DNA from: Bacteroidales bacterium
GTDB taxonomy: Bacteria; Bacteroidota; Bacteroidia; Bacteroidales; JAGOPY01
Assembly: GCA_017991835.1 (NCBI GenBank)
Contig: JAGOPY010000003.1
Location: 224,117 to 288,116, forward strand
Reading direction: 5' to 3'
Length of the DNA: 64,000 nt
Shown: positions 17,529-26,718 of the stretch, piece by piece
How the letters are laid out: each line of letters begins with the position of its first letter
How positions within the stretch are numbered: the stretch's first letter is position 1
Translations under genes and position numbers: made by a program
Notes under the pieces: generated by a model
Seen by the model: only the letters and a program-made list of their open reading frames with translations
The model's database searches: none
Told to the model about the DNA's origin: nothing

Positions 17529-17553
17529 GTGGTATAAAGTGGTAAAATGTGGT
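17529..17553 (+). promoter_or_regulatory. MraZ-binding repeats (three GTGGT boxes)
   Basis: GTGGT occurs three times with an exact 10-base period (17529, 17539, 17549). MraZ in other bacteria binds GTGG-type direct repeats separated by five bases ahead of its own gene and represses the dcw operon. The array lies about 40 bases before the mraZ start and directly upstream of a TATATTTA -7 element (17565-17572), so bound MraZ would cover the promoter. Confidence 0.82.
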
Positions 17554-17564
17554 AAAAACAACTC

Positions 17565-17572
17565 TATATTTA
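17565..17572 (+). promoter_or_regulatory. -7 promoter element of the dcw operon
   Basis: TATATTTA matches TAnnTTTG at all but the last base and lies 20 bases before the mraZ TTG start. The region where a -33 element is expected is occupied by the GTGGT boxes. This would be the main promoter for the 16-kb operon that follows. Confidence 0.5.
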
Positions 17573-17592
17573 CATCAAAATTCCTCTGATCC

Positions 17593-18060
17593 TTGTTAAA
17601 CATTATCGGGACATACGAATGCAGGGTTGATGCCAAGGGAAGGCTCATGTTTCCAGTGGCTTTCAAGAACCAGTTATCGCAGGTGGTGGCCCAGGGCTTT
17701 GTTATCAAGCGGAGCATTTTCCGCAACTGCCTTGAGCTGTATCCTGTCCCGGAATGGAATGCAGAAAGTGCCCGGATCAATAAACTCAACCGTTTCCGAA
17801 AGAAGAACGTGGATTTCATCCGGAAATTCATGGCCGGCGTCAAACTGACAGAACTGGACTCAACGGGCAGGCTGCTGATCCCGAAAGACCTGTTCAATTT
17901 CGCCGCGATAAAGCAGGATGTGGTGATGGCATCGGTTGTCAATAAAATTGAAATCTGGGATAAGGACGAGTACGAAAAAGCGGTTTCGTACGACGCAGAA
18001 GAATTCGCAAACCTGGCCGAAGAGGTCATGGGCGATAACGATGTAGAACCCATAGAGTGA
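17593..18060 (+). CDS. mraZ: Transcriptional regulator MraZ
   Basis: A 155-residue protein with two SpoVT/AbrB-like swapped-hairpin domains. Each carries the family signature: DAKGRLMFP near residue 13 and DSTGRLLIP near residue 93. MraZ binds repeats in its own promoter and controls the dcw cluster. Three matching boxes are present 40-65 bases upstream. The start is TTG at 17593 (L-N-I-I-G-T-Y-E-C follows). No ATG gives a complete first domain, so the weak start codon is likely genuine. The stop overlaps the rsmH start. Confidence 0.93.
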   Translation: MLNIIGTYECRVDAKGRLMFPVAFKNQLSQVVAQGFVIKRSIFRNCLELYPVPEWNAESARINKLNRFRKKNVDFIRKFMAGVKLTELDSTGRLLIPKDLFNFAAIKQDVVMASVVNKIEIWDKDEYEKAVSYDAEEFANLAEEVMGDNDVEPIE

Positions 18061-18944
18061 TGTACCATATTCCAGTCCTGTTGAAAGAATCGGTTGATGG
18101 CCTTGACATACGTCCTGACGGGATTTATGTCGACGCCACTTTTGGCAGTGGCGGCCACTCCGGCAAGATCCTGGAAAAGCTGGTCACCGGGAAGCTTTTC
18201 GCCTTCGATGCAGACAGGGACGCACTCGCCAACGCCCCGGAAGACGCGCGGTTCGAATTGATCGGCCACAATTTCAGGTACCTGAAGAATTTCCTCCGTG
18301 TCCATGGTATCACCCGGATCGACGGTATCCTGGCCGACCTGGGTATCTCCTCCTGGCAGATCGATCAGCCTGACAGGGGATTTTCCACCCGCTTCAGCGG
18401 AAAGCTCGATATGCGGATGGACCGGGAGCAGGAAAAAGATGCATGGCAGGTTGTGAACGGTTACTCCCTTGAGGACCTGACAATAATCCTGAAAAAATAC
18501 GGTGAAGTAGAAAATGCCTTCAGGCTTTCGCAGGAAATCATACTCAGCCGTCCGGTCAACACCACGGAGGAATTCAGATCCATCGTATCACGGCGGGCTC
18601 CGAAAGGCAAGGAAAATCAATACCTGGCGAAAGTTTTCCAGGCTATCCGGATCGAAGTAAACGATGAACTGGAGGCCCTGAAAGAGTTGTTACAGCATGG
18701 AACAGACCTGTTAAATCCGGGCGGACGTTTCGCCGTGATCTCCTATCACAGCCTTGAAGACAGACTGGTGAAGAATTACTTTAAAACGGGCAATTTCGAA
18801 GGCAACCCGGTGAAAGATTTCTATGGCAACCTGATTGCCCCCCTGGCGCCTGCAACGCGCAAAGCCATCATCCCTTCAGCATCAGAACAATCGGTTAACA
18901 GCCGGTCGAGAAGCGCTAAACTCAGAATTGCAAAAAAGATCTGA
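18060..18944 (+). CDS. rsmH: 16S rRNA m4C1402 N4-methyltransferase RsmH (MraW)
   Basis: A 294-residue SAM-dependent methyltransferase for C1402 in the ribosomal P site. The N-terminus HIPVLLKESVDGL is typical. The SAM-binding loop VDATFGSGGHSGKIL is at about 26-40, and LADLGISSWQID plus the C-terminal SYHSLEDRLVKNYF are also present. The ATG at 18060 overlaps the mraZ stop by one base; a GTG three bases upstream is an alternative. It is the second gene of the dcw operon, its conserved position. Confidence 0.94.
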   Translation: MYHIPVLLKESVDGLDIRPDGIYVDATFGSGGHSGKILEKLVTGKLFAFDADRDALANAPEDARFELIGHNFRYLKNFLRVHGITRIDGILADLGISSWQIDQPDRGFSTRFSGKLDMRMDREQEKDAWQVVNGYSLEDLTIILKKYGEVENAFRLSQEIILSRPVNTTEEFRSIVSRRAPKGKENQYLAKVFQAIRIEVNDELEALKELLQHGTDLLNPGGRFAVISYHSLEDRLVKNYFKTGNFEGNPVKDFYGNLIAPLAPATRKAIIPSASEQSVNSRSRSAKLRIAKKI

Positions 18945-18945
18945 T

Positions 18946-19353
18946 ATGGATAGCAGCGGAGAAAAACGATCGGCAACATTCTTCAAATTACCCGGCAAGG
19001 AGGTATTCAGCCGGAGGCATATCGGCCAGTCGATTCATTCCATTCTCGATGGCACCTTCCTGACGAAGGAACGGTTCATGCGGGCACTACCTTTCATCAT
19101 CTTTCTCATCATATTGGGTATCATGTATATAACCAATATTTTTCATGTAGAGAAAACCAAACGCCAGATCGATGACCTGGAAGAGGAACTGAGAGAGCTC
19201 CGGTACGAATACATTACATCCCGCAGCCGGGTCATGTTTGAGAGCAAATCATCGGAAATTGCCAGGAAGCTTAAGGATACAGGGATCAGCGAATCGATGC
19301 ATCCGCCGAAAAAGATCATCATCGGTGAAAAAGACAAAATCAGCATGCCATGA
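18946..19353 (+). CDS. ftsL: Cell division protein FtsL-like
   Basis: A 135-residue bitopic membrane protein. A cytoplasmic N-terminal segment of about 45 residues is followed by one membrane span at about 46-65 (LPFIIFLIILGIMYITNIF). A periplasmic coiled coil (about 70-115, rich in Glu/Arg/Leu) follows. This fits FtsL, which forms the FtsQLB complex and activates septal wall synthesis. Sequence identity in the family is poor, so the call relies on topology and on its place between rsmH and ftsI. The ATG follows the rsmH stop by one base, and the stop overlaps the ftsI start by four bases. Confidence 0.82.
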   Translation: MDSSGEKRSATFFKLPGKEVFSRRHIGQSIHSILDGTFLTKERFMRALPFIIFLIILGIMYITNIFHVEKTKRQIDDLEEELRELRYEYITSRSRVMFESKSSEIARKLKDTGISESMHPPKKIIIGEKDKISMP

Positions 19354-21473
19354 AAGATATAAAAAGGGACATACTATGGCGGGTTTACCTGGTTTACTTC
19401 GGGGTACTGGTTTTTGCGCTGGTGATCATCTACCGTGCGGCTTATCTTCAATTTTCCATGAAGGATGAGTTGCTTGAAAAAGCAAAAAAACAGGAGGTGA
19501 AATACTTCCCCATCGAAGCCTTACGCGGAAACATCCTGGCGCGCGACGGCAGCCTGCTGGCTTCATCGATTCCCGATTTTGAAATCCGTATGGATCTTTC
19601 GCCCAATGTCGTTCAGCCGGAAATATTCAATGCAAAGATCGACTCGCTTTCGATGCTGCTCGCCGGATTATTCAAAGATAAATCGTCACTGGATTACAAA
19701 TCAGACCTGCTTCGTGCGCGGGCCGACGGAAACCGCTATTTCCTGGTCAAAAACCATGTTAAATATGATGAATTAAAGAAACTGAAGAGATTTCCGATCT
19801 TCCGCCTGGGTAAATACGCCGGGGGATTGATCGTTATCCGGAAGACGACACGTGAACTGCCCTACAAAGAACTGGCGCGTCGGACCATCGGTTTTGAAAA
19901 CCAGACCGAAAGCCTTTTTGTAGGTCTGGAAGGGGCCTACAGCGAGGACCTCAAAGGCCATGAAGGCCTGCAACTGAAACGACGGATCAGCCAGGGGGAA
20001 TGGATCCCGGTGAACGACAATCCGGAAATAGCCCCCAGGGATGGACGCGATATTATTACGACGATCGACGTGAATATACAGGACCTGGCCGAATCGGCCC
20101 TGGCGCGCCACCTGGAGGAGCACAAAGCGTTTCAGGGCTGTGCGATCCTGATGGAGGTAAGCACCGGTGAGATCCGGGCCATCGCCAACCTTCGCTACGA
20201 TCCGAAAGACGGAAAGTTCAAGGAGATCTACAACTATGCCGTCGGGGAAACCATCGAACCGGGGTCCACTTTCAAGCTACCCTCCCTCATAGCGGCACTT
20301 GAAACCGGCAAGATCAGGCTTTCGGACCAGTATTACGTCGGCAACGGCCGGGTTCAGTACCATAACCGCTGGATGCTCGATTCGCATCGTCCCGAATCGG
20401 ATCACATGAGCGTTCAGCGAATATTCGAAGAGTCATCCAATGTCGGCGTATCCAAAATCATCACAACTCTGTTCGGTGCTCACCCGGAAGAATATGTTTC
20501 ACTGCTCCGGAAGATGTCGCTCGGTCAGCAGCTCGGAGTGGATATTCCGGGAGAAGGCAAACCGTATCTGAAGGATCCCTCCGACAAGCAACATTGGTAC
20601 GGTACCAGTCTGCCCTGGATGTCGATCGGATATGAACTGACCCTCACCCCATTACAGATCCTGACCCTTTATAATGCCGTGGCGAACAATGGCGTAATGG
20701 TAAAACCGATCTTCGTCAGCGAAATCAGGGAAGGGGGAAAAACCATCCGGAAAAACGAAATATCGGTGCTCAATCCCTCTATCTGCTCGCCATCAACCCT
20801 GACACAGGTTAAATACCTCCTGGAGGGCGTCGTTGAGAACGGGACGGGCAGTGTTTTGAAAGATTCAACTTACCGGATTGCCGGAAAGACAGGCACAGCG
20901 CTGGTTGCCGATGGCGAGAAGGGCTATTCCGAAAAGAAATACAATGCATCATTCGTTGGCTATTTCCCGGCCGACAATCCCAAGTATTCCTGTATAGTTG
21001 TTGTGAACCGGCCGGAAGCGGGGAAGATATACGGCGGAGCTGTGGCAGCCCCTGTTTTCAAGGAGATTGCCGATAAAGTCTATGCCACGCAGATGGATAT
21101 CCACGACCAGACAGAAAAAACGGAATACGGTAAGATTCACCTTCCAGATCGGGGCAAAGGCAATTACCAGGACCTGAAAACAAGCCTCGTCAGTCTTTCA
21201 TACCCGGTCATGATGCCCTCACAGACACCCGAATGGGTACAAATGGACAGTTCCGTGGTGGGTATCGTACTGAAACCCGCCTATTACGGAATTGACACGA
21301 TACCGGATATGATCGGCATGACCGGAAAAGACGCCGTCTACATGATGGAAAAGGCAGGTTTAAAACCGGTCATCCACGGGAAAGGGCTGGTAAGCGAACA
21401 ATCATTGCTGGCAGGAACCTGGCTGGAGAAAGGGAGCCGGATTGAATTATTTCTTTCAGATACGATCAGGTGA
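19350..21473 (+). CDS. ftsI: Septal transpeptidase FtsI/PBP3 with a PASTA domain
   Basis: A 707-residue class B penicillin-binding protein that crosslinks peptidoglycan at the division site. It has an N-terminal membrane span (about 10-30), a PBP dimerisation domain (about 50-230) and a transpeptidase domain. The catalytic SxxK is STFK at about 305, SxN is SSN at about 361, and KTG is at about 512 (GKTGTALV). A C-terminal PASTA domain (about 650-705, IPDMIGMTGKDAVYMMEKAG) is present. It overlaps ftsL by four bases and murE by four bases. Confidence 0.94.
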   Translation: MKDIKRDILWRVYLVYFGVLVFALVIIYRAAYLQFSMKDELLEKAKKQEVKYFPIEALRGNILARDGSLLASSIPDFEIRMDLSPNVVQPEIFNAKIDSLSMLLAGLFKDKSSLDYKSDLLRARADGNRYFLVKNHVKYDELKKLKRFPIFRLGKYAGGLIVIRKTTRELPYKELARRTIGFENQTESLFVGLEGAYSEDLKGHEGLQLKRRISQGEWIPVNDNPEIAPRDGRDIITTIDVNIQDLAESALARHLEEHKAFQGCAILMEVSTGEIRAIANLRYDPKDGKFKEIYNYAVGETIEPGSTFKLPSLIAALETGKIRLSDQYYVGNGRVQYHNRWMLDSHRPESDHMSVQRIFEESSNVGVSKIITTLFGAHPEEYVSLLRKMSLGQQLGVDIPGEGKPYLKDPSDKQHWYGTSLPWMSIGYELTLTPLQILTLYNAVANNGVMVKPIFVSEIREGGKTIRKNEISVLNPSICSPSTLTQVKYLLEGVVENGTGSVLKDSTYRIAGKTGTALVADGEKGYSEKKYNASFVGYFPADNPKYSCIVVVNRPEAGKIYGGAVAAPVFKEIADKVYATQMDIHDQTEKTEYGKIHLPDRGKGNYQDLKTSLVSLSYPVMMPSQTPEWVQMDSSVVGIVLKPAYYGIDTIPDMIGMTGKDAVYMMEKAGLKPVIHGKGLVSEQSLLAGTWLEKGSRIELFLSDTIR

Positions 21474-22942
21474 AGAAACTGAGCGATATATTGTACAAGG
21501 CCGGTGTGGTCAGGGTCGTAGGAAACCCGCATGCCCGGATCGGTGAAATACGCTTCGATTCGAGGTTGGTCGGAAAGGGGGATCTTTTCGTGGCGGTCAG
21601 GGGAACGCAGGCCGACGGTCACGCTTTCATCGGCAAGGCCATTGAATCGGGCGCTGCCGTGGTCGTTTGCGAAGAGATGCCCGGGACATTGATACCCGGA
21701 ATAACATATGCCCAGGTTACCGACTGCAGTTTTGCCCTGGGGGTTATGGCTTCCAATTATTTTGATAATCCTTCCGAAGAACTTACGCTGGTAGGCGTGA
21801 CGGGTACCAACGGCAAAACCACGATCGCTACCCTTCTGTACCAGGTATTTACCGGGCTAGGCTATGGCTGCGGCCTGCTATCGACGATCCGGAACATCAT
21901 CATGGGCAGGGTAATCGCCGCCACCCATACGACGCCCGATCCGCTGGCACTGAACGCTTTGCTCAGGCAACTGGCCGATGAAGGCGGGCAATACTGCTTC
22001 ATGGAGGTGAGTTCCCATGCCGTTGCACAAAACCGAATCGCCGGGCTGAACTTTGCCGGGGGCATTTTCACGAACCTCACGCATGATCACCTGGATTACC
22101 ATAAAACATTCAAAGATTACCTGCTGGCCAAGAAGAAATTCTTCGACCTCCTCCCCTCCCGGGCTTTTGCGCTGGTCAACAAAGACGATAAGAACGGAAT
22201 GGTGATGGTGCAGAACACCCATGCACGGATCAGGACCTATGCCGTCAAATCACCGGCCGATTACAAATGCCGGATAACAGAGAACCTGCTGGAAGGGCTG
22301 CAGCTCACAATTAATGAAACGGAGATTTACTGCAGGCTGACGGGAGAATTCAATGCCTACAACCTGACAGCCGTGTACGGCACGGCACTCCTGCTGGACC
22401 AGCCGGCCGAAAATGTGCTGACATTCCTCAGCTCGGTACCGCCGGTAGAAGGCCGTTTCGACACTCTTCACTCAGATAACGGCATCACGGCCATTGTGGA
22501 TTACGCCCATACACCCGACGCATTGAAAAATGTGCTGACCACCATCGAAGAGATCCGGACCCGCAACGAAAAGCTGATCACTGTGGTCGGGGCAGGGGGT
22601 GATCGTGACCGCTCGAAGCGGCCTTTGATGGGAGCCATCTGCGCTGCCAAAAGCGATCTGGTGATTCTCACTTCAGACAATCCGCGGTCGGAGGAGCCGG
22701 AAGAGATCATTGCCGAAATGCAGGCGGGCATTTCTGCCGAGTTGAAGAGGAAAGTGATGGTGATCGTCAACCGGAGGGAAGCGATCCGGACGGCCTGCCA
22801 TCTGGCAAAGCCCGGCGACATTATCCTGGTTGCCGGAAAGGGCCATGAAAAATACCAGGAAATAAAAGGTATCCGGCATCATTTCGATGATAAGGAGATC
22901 CTGGAAGAGATGTTACTGAACGAAAACCAAAAACCCATATAA
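21470..22942 (+). CDS. murE: UDP-MurNAc-tripeptide ligase MurE (meso-diaminopimelate type)
   Basis: A 490-residue Mur ligase that adds the third stem amino acid to UDP-MurNAc-L-Ala-D-Glu. The ATP loop [15 protein letters not shown] is at about 110-124. The motif DNPRSEEP at about 402 carries the Arg that selects meso-diaminopimelate rather than lysine, so the wall is of the DAP type. The start is a GTG overlapping the ftsI stop (GTGA). C-terminal [10 protein letters not shown] is conserved. Confidence 0.94.
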   Translation: MKKLSDILYKAGVVRVVGNPHARIGEIRFDSRLVGKGDLFVAVRGTQADGHAFIGKAIESGAAVVVCEEMPGTLIPGITYAQVTDCSFALGVMASNYFDNPSEELTLVGVTGTNGKTTIATLLYQVFTGLGYGCGLLSTIRNIIMGRVIAATHTTPDPLALNALLRQLADEGGQYCFMEVSSHAVAQNRIAGLNFAGGIFTNLTHDHLDYHKTFKDYLLAKKKFFDLLPSRAFALVNKDDKNGMVMVQNTHARIRTYAVKSPADYKCRITENLLEGLQLTINETEIYCRLTGEFNAYNLTAVYGTALLLDQPAENVLTFLSSVPPVEGRFDTLHSDNGITAIVDYAHTPDALKNVLTTIEEIRTRNEKLITVVGAGGDRDRSKRPLMGAICAAKSDLVILTSDNPRSEEPEEIIAEMQAGISAELKRKVMVIVNRREAIRTACHLAKPGDIILVAGKGHEKYQEIKGIRHHFDDKEILEEMLLNENQKPI

Positions 22943-22944
22943 TC

Positions 22945-24186
22945 ATGCTGTACTACTTAGCCGATTATTTGCAAAGATGTTGCGATGTGCCGGGAGCCGG
23001 GGTTTTCCAGTACATCTCCTTCCGTACGGCGGCGGCAGTGATCGTTTCTTTGCTTATCTCGCTGGTTTTTGGAACGAAATGGATTAGATACCTGAACAAA
23101 AGGCAGGTCGGGGAAACGATCCGCGACCTGGGCCTGGAGGGGCAACTGGCCAAGCAGGGAACCCCGACCATGGGCGGGCTCATCATCCTGGCTTCCATCC
23201 TCATCCCGACTATCCTGTTCGCCAAACTCGACAACATTTACATTACCCTGATGTTGTTCACCACTGTATGGCTTGGATCTGTCGGCTTTCTGGACGATTA
23301 CATTAAAGTTTTCAAAAAAAACAAGAAAGGTTTAAGGGGAAAATATAAAATACTGGCTCAGGTCATTCTTGGTATTGCTGTCGGTGCCACGATGTTCTTC
23401 AGCGATGGCGTTGTCATCCGGGAAAAAGTTACACAGACCAGCCCTTCAACCGAAGAGATCACTACCTCCACCGGCGTTTCGGAGAAATTCAGCGCGGTAT
23501 CGGTCAAATCGACCAAAACAACCATTCCATTCGTCAAGAACAATGAATTTGATTATGCCGTATTGCTTAGGTGGTTAGGCACAGGATACGAAAAGTATGC
23601 GTTCCTGATTTTTATACCGCTGGTGATTTTCATCATTACGGCAGTATCCAACGGCGCCAATCTTACCGACGGCATGGACGGGCTGGCCACCGGCACCTCG
23701 GCCATCATCGGGGCCACTCTTGGGCTGCTGGCCTGGGTATCGGGCAACATCATCTTTGCTGATTACCTGAATATCATGTACCTGCCCAATACCGGCGAGT
23801 TGACCATATTCATCGGGGCCTTCGTCGGAGGCTGTATCGGATTCCTCTGGTACAATTCCTATCCGGCGCAGGTTTTCATGGGCGATACGGGGAGTCTGGC
23901 CCTGGGCGGGATCATTGCCGTTTTTGCCATTATCATCCGTAAGGAGCTCCTGATCCCCATCCTTTGCGGGATATTCGTGATGGAAAGCCTTTCGGTCGTC
24001 ATGCAGGTTGCCTATTTCAAATTCACACGGAAGAGGTTCGGAGAAGGTCGCAGGATTTTTAAAATGTCGCCCCTGCATCATCATTTCCAGGTGCTGGGCT
24101 ATCCGGAACCAAAGATTGTCCAACGGTTCATGATCGTCGGGATCATCCTGGCCGTCATCACCGTCATTACATTAAAACTGAGATAA
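22945..24186 (+). CDS. mraY: Phospho-MurNAc-pentapeptide transferase MraY
   Basis: A 413-residue polytopic enzyme that moves phospho-MurNAc-pentapeptide onto undecaprenyl phosphate to make lipid I at the inner membrane. Catalytic and signature motifs are present: [21 protein letters not shown] and MSPLHHHFQ. It is about 50 residues longer than the E. coli enzyme because of an insertion at about 155-205. That insertion is rich in Thr, Ser and Lys, sits between membrane segments, and is probably on the periplasmic side. The gene starts two bases after murE and ends two bases before murD. murF, often next to mraY, is absent. Confidence 0.94.
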   Translation: MLYYLADYLQRCCDVPGAGVFQYISFRTAAAVIVSLLISLVFGTKWIRYLNKRQVGETIRDLGLEGQLAKQGTPTMGGLIILASILIPTILFAKLDNIYITLMLFTTVWLGSVGFLDDYIKVFKKNKKGLRGKYKILAQVILGIAVGATMFFSDGVVIREKVTQTSPSTEEITTSTGVSEKFSAVSVKSTKTTIPFVKNNEFDYAVLLRWLGTGYEKYAFLIFIPLVIFIITAVSNGANLTDGMDGLATGTSAIIGATLGLLAWVSGNIIFADYLNIMYLPNTGELTIFIGAFVGGCIGFLWYNSYPAQVFMGDTGSLALGGIIAVFAIIIRKELLIPILCGIFVMESLSVVMQVAYFKFTRKRFGEGRRIFKMSPLHHHFQVLGYPEPKIVQRFMIVGIILAVITVITLKLR

Positions 24187-24188
24187 AG

Positions 24189-25532
24189 ATGAACCGTCAC
24201 GATATCATTATACTGGGAGGAGGCGAAAGCGGCGCCGGGGCGGCAGTCCTGGCACGGCTGAAAGGCTACCATCCAATGGTATCCGATAACGGCATCATAA
24301 AAGAAAAACATAAGAAGCTATTAACTGATCACGGGATTGAATTTGAGGAAAATAAACATTCCGAAGCGACAATCCTGGATGCGGATGAAATCATCAAAAG
24401 CCCGGGGATTCCAGATAAGGCGCCTATCATACAATCCATTACGGCAAAAGGGATACCGGTCATTTCAGAGATCGAGTTTGCCTCCCGCTATACCGATGCC
24501 CGCCTGATCTTCATCACGGGGAGCAACGGCAAGACCACCACTACCCTTCTCACGCATTATATTCTCACAAAAGGCGGTCTGAATGCGGGACTGGCAGGCA
24601 ATGTCGGTTGGAGCTTCGCATTGCAGGTAGCCACCGAACAGCACGATATCTATGTCCTGGAGATCAGCAGTTTTCAGCTCGACGGCATGTTCAAGGCGAA
24701 GGCAGATATCGCAGTTCTGATGAACATTACACCCGATCACCTGGACCGTTACCATTACAATTTCCAGGAATATATCGATTCTAAATTCCGGGTTATCAAC
24801 AACCAGGGACACGGTGACCATTTCATTTTCAGTTTCGATGATCCGGTCATCCTGGAACATCTGAGCAAAAAAGAGGTCCCATCCAGGCATTTTCCATTCA
24901 CATCAGGCGACAGGGCTTTCCGAGAAGGAGCTTTTGTCAGGGATAATCAAGTTGTTTTCAACATTAATGAAAAAGAAACTTCTATGACTCTAGAAGAATT
25001 AGCCTTACAGGGCAGGCATAACCTGTACAATTCGATGGCGGCAGGTATTTCCGCCCGGCTGCTGGAAATCCGCAAGGAGACAATAAAGCAGTGTCTTTCC
25101 GATTTCCAGCACATAGAGCACAGGCTTGAATTTGTGGCCAGTATCCATGGTGTTGATTACATCAATGATTCCAAAGCCACGAATGTCAATTCGACCTGGT
25201 ATGCGCTCGAAAGCATGCACAAAACGGTTGTATGGATAGCCGGCGGGCTCGACAAGGGGAACGATTACGCATCACTGATCCCGCTCGTTACGGCCAAGGT
25301 CAGGGTGATTATCTGCCTGGGCAAAGACAACCGGAAGATCATCGAAACCTTTGGTGATCTGGTGGAAACCGTTATCGAAGTGCAAACGGCCGACGATGCG
25401 GTAAGAGCAGCCTACAGCCTGGCCCACCGGGGTGAAGCCGTATTGCTGTCGCCGGCTTGCGCCAGTTTCGACCTGTTCGAAAATTTCGAGGACCGCGGCA
25501 ACCAGTTCAAAAAAGCCATCAAAAACCTCTGA
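24189..25532 (+). CDS. murD: UDP-MurNAc-L-alanine:D-glutamate ligase MurD
   Basis: A 447-residue Mur ligase that adds D-glutamate, an early cytoplasmic step in wall precursor synthesis. It has an N-terminal dinucleotide-like loop (ILGGGESGAGAAVL) and an ATP-binding loop TGSNGKTTTTLL at about 108-119. NDSKATN at about 325 and the C-terminal LLSPACASFDLFENFEDRG are conserved. It lies two bases after mraY and seven bases before the chosen ftsW start. Confidence 0.94.
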   Translation: MNRHDIIILGGGESGAGAAVLARLKGYHPMVSDNGIIKEKHKKLLTDHGIEFEENKHSEATILDADEIIKSPGIPDKAPIIQSITAKGIPVISEIEFASRYTDARLIFITGSNGKTTTTLLTHYILTKGGLNAGLAGNVGWSFALQVATEQHDIYVLEISSFQLDGMFKAKADIAVLMNITPDHLDRYHYNFQEYIDSKFRVINNQGHGDHFIFSFDDPVILEHLSKKEVPSRHFPFTSGDRAFREGAFVRDNQVVFNINEKETSMTLEELALQGRHNLYNSMAAGISARLLEIRKETIKQCLSDFQHIEHRLEFVASIHGVDYINDSKATNVNSTWYALESMHKTVVWIAGGLDKGNDYASLIPLVTAKVRVIICLGKDNRKIIETFGDLVETVIEVQTADDAVRAAYSLAHRGEAVLLSPACASFDLFENFEDRGNQFKKAIKNL

Positions 25533-25539
25533 TCCTGAG

Positions 25540-26718
25540 ATGACCGGCGAGAACAAACATATGAAAGGCGACCGTGTGATCTGGATGGTAGTCATCCTGC
25601 TATCGCTGCTTTCCCTGCTGGCTGTTTACAGCTCGACAGGAACGCTGGCATACAAATACCAGGAAGGAAACACGATCTACTATATGGTCAAGCACATGAT
25701 CATCCTGGCGCTGGGCTTTGGCCTGATGTACCTGGCGCACAAGGTGAAATACACCTACTACTCACGGATTTTCCAGGTCGCCCTGTACATAGCCATCCTT
25801 CTATTGATAGTGACATTGATATTCGGAAAAGACGTAAATGAAGCCAAAAGAGCTTTGCAGTTACCCTTCGGCCTCACCTTCCAGGCGGCAGACCTGGCCA
25901 AGCTTACTCTTATTATTTACCTGGCCAGGGAACTGACCAAGAAACAAGAGGTGATCCATGAATTCAAATCGTTGTTTATTCCGGTCATGCTACCTATCCT
26001 GGTGGTTTGCGGACTGATCCTGCCGGGTAATCTCTCCACAGCGGTCATGTTGTTCGTGACAAGCCTGGTGCTGCTATTCATCGGCCGCATCCGAATCCTG
26101 AACCTGATGAAACTGGTGGGGATTGCAGCGGCAGCTTTTTTACTTTTCATCGGCATACTGATGTTGCTTCCACAGGGGAGCCAGGGCCGTCTGAAAACGT
26201 GGGAGAACCGTATGGAGAGCTTTTTAGCCGGTGCTGACCAGGAAGAAGACGACCAGGTCGTTCAGTCAAAAATAGCGGTTGTTTCGGGCGGAATATTCGG
26301 AAAAATGCCGGGTAACAGCACCCAGCGGAACTTTCTCTCCCACCCTTACTCCGATTTCATCTTTGCCATCATCCTCGAGGAGTATGGCCTGCTGGGCGGC
26401 TCCTTCGTCGTGCTGCTTTATATGATCCTGCTATTCAGAGCCGTGAGGATCGTGACCAAGACGCCCCGGACATTCGGCGCTTTCCTGACCATCGGGGTAG
26501 CGTTCAGCCTGGTTTTCCAGGCGCTGATCAACATGGGCGTCGCTGTCGATTTACTGCCGGTGACCGGTCAGCCGCTTCCGCTGGTGAGCATGGGCGGAAC
26601 TTCGATCTGGTTCACCAGCCTGTCGATCGGTATCATCCTGAGTGTCAGCAAAGAAGTGGGCAAAGGGACCTTCGAAAACGAACCAAAAGAACCGGAGGAG
26701 CAATATGTCACGGCCTGA
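25540..26718 (+). CDS. ftsW: Lipid II polymerase FtsW
   Basis: A 392-residue polytopic SEDS-family glycosyltransferase that makes septal glycan strands together with FtsI. About ten hydrophobic segments are visible. The SEDS signature appears as PVTGQPLPLVSMGGTS near the C-terminus, with DFIFAIILEEYGLLGG before it. The start at 25540 (MTGENKHMKGDR...) is preferred because the longer frame runs into murD. A second ATG at 25561 is also possible. The stop overlaps the murG start by 14 bases. Confidence 0.93.
   Translation: MTGENKHMKGDRVIWMVVILLSLLSLLAVYSSTGTLAYKYQEGNTIYYMVKHMIILALGFGLMYLAHKVKYTYYSRIFQVALYIAILLLIVTLIFGKDVNEAKRALQLPFGLTFQAADLAKLTLIIYLARELTKKQEVIHEFKSLFIPVMLPILVVCGLILPGNLSTAVMLFVTSLVLLFIGRIRILNLMKLVGIAAAAFLLFIGILMLLPQGSQGRLKTWENRMESFLAGADQEEDDQVVQSKIAVVSGGIFGKMPGNSTQRNFLSHPYSDFIFAIILEEYGLLGGSFVVLLYMILLFRAVRIVTKTPRTFGAFLTIGVAFSLVFQALINMGVAVDLLPVTGQPLPLVSMGGTSIWFTSLSIGIILSVSKEVGKGTFENEPKEPEEQYVTA

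Noticed and set aside
17487..18305. 272-codon minus-strand frame over mraZ/rsmH
   Set aside because: It overlaps two well-supported genes and the MraZ operator. The product has no recognisable features.
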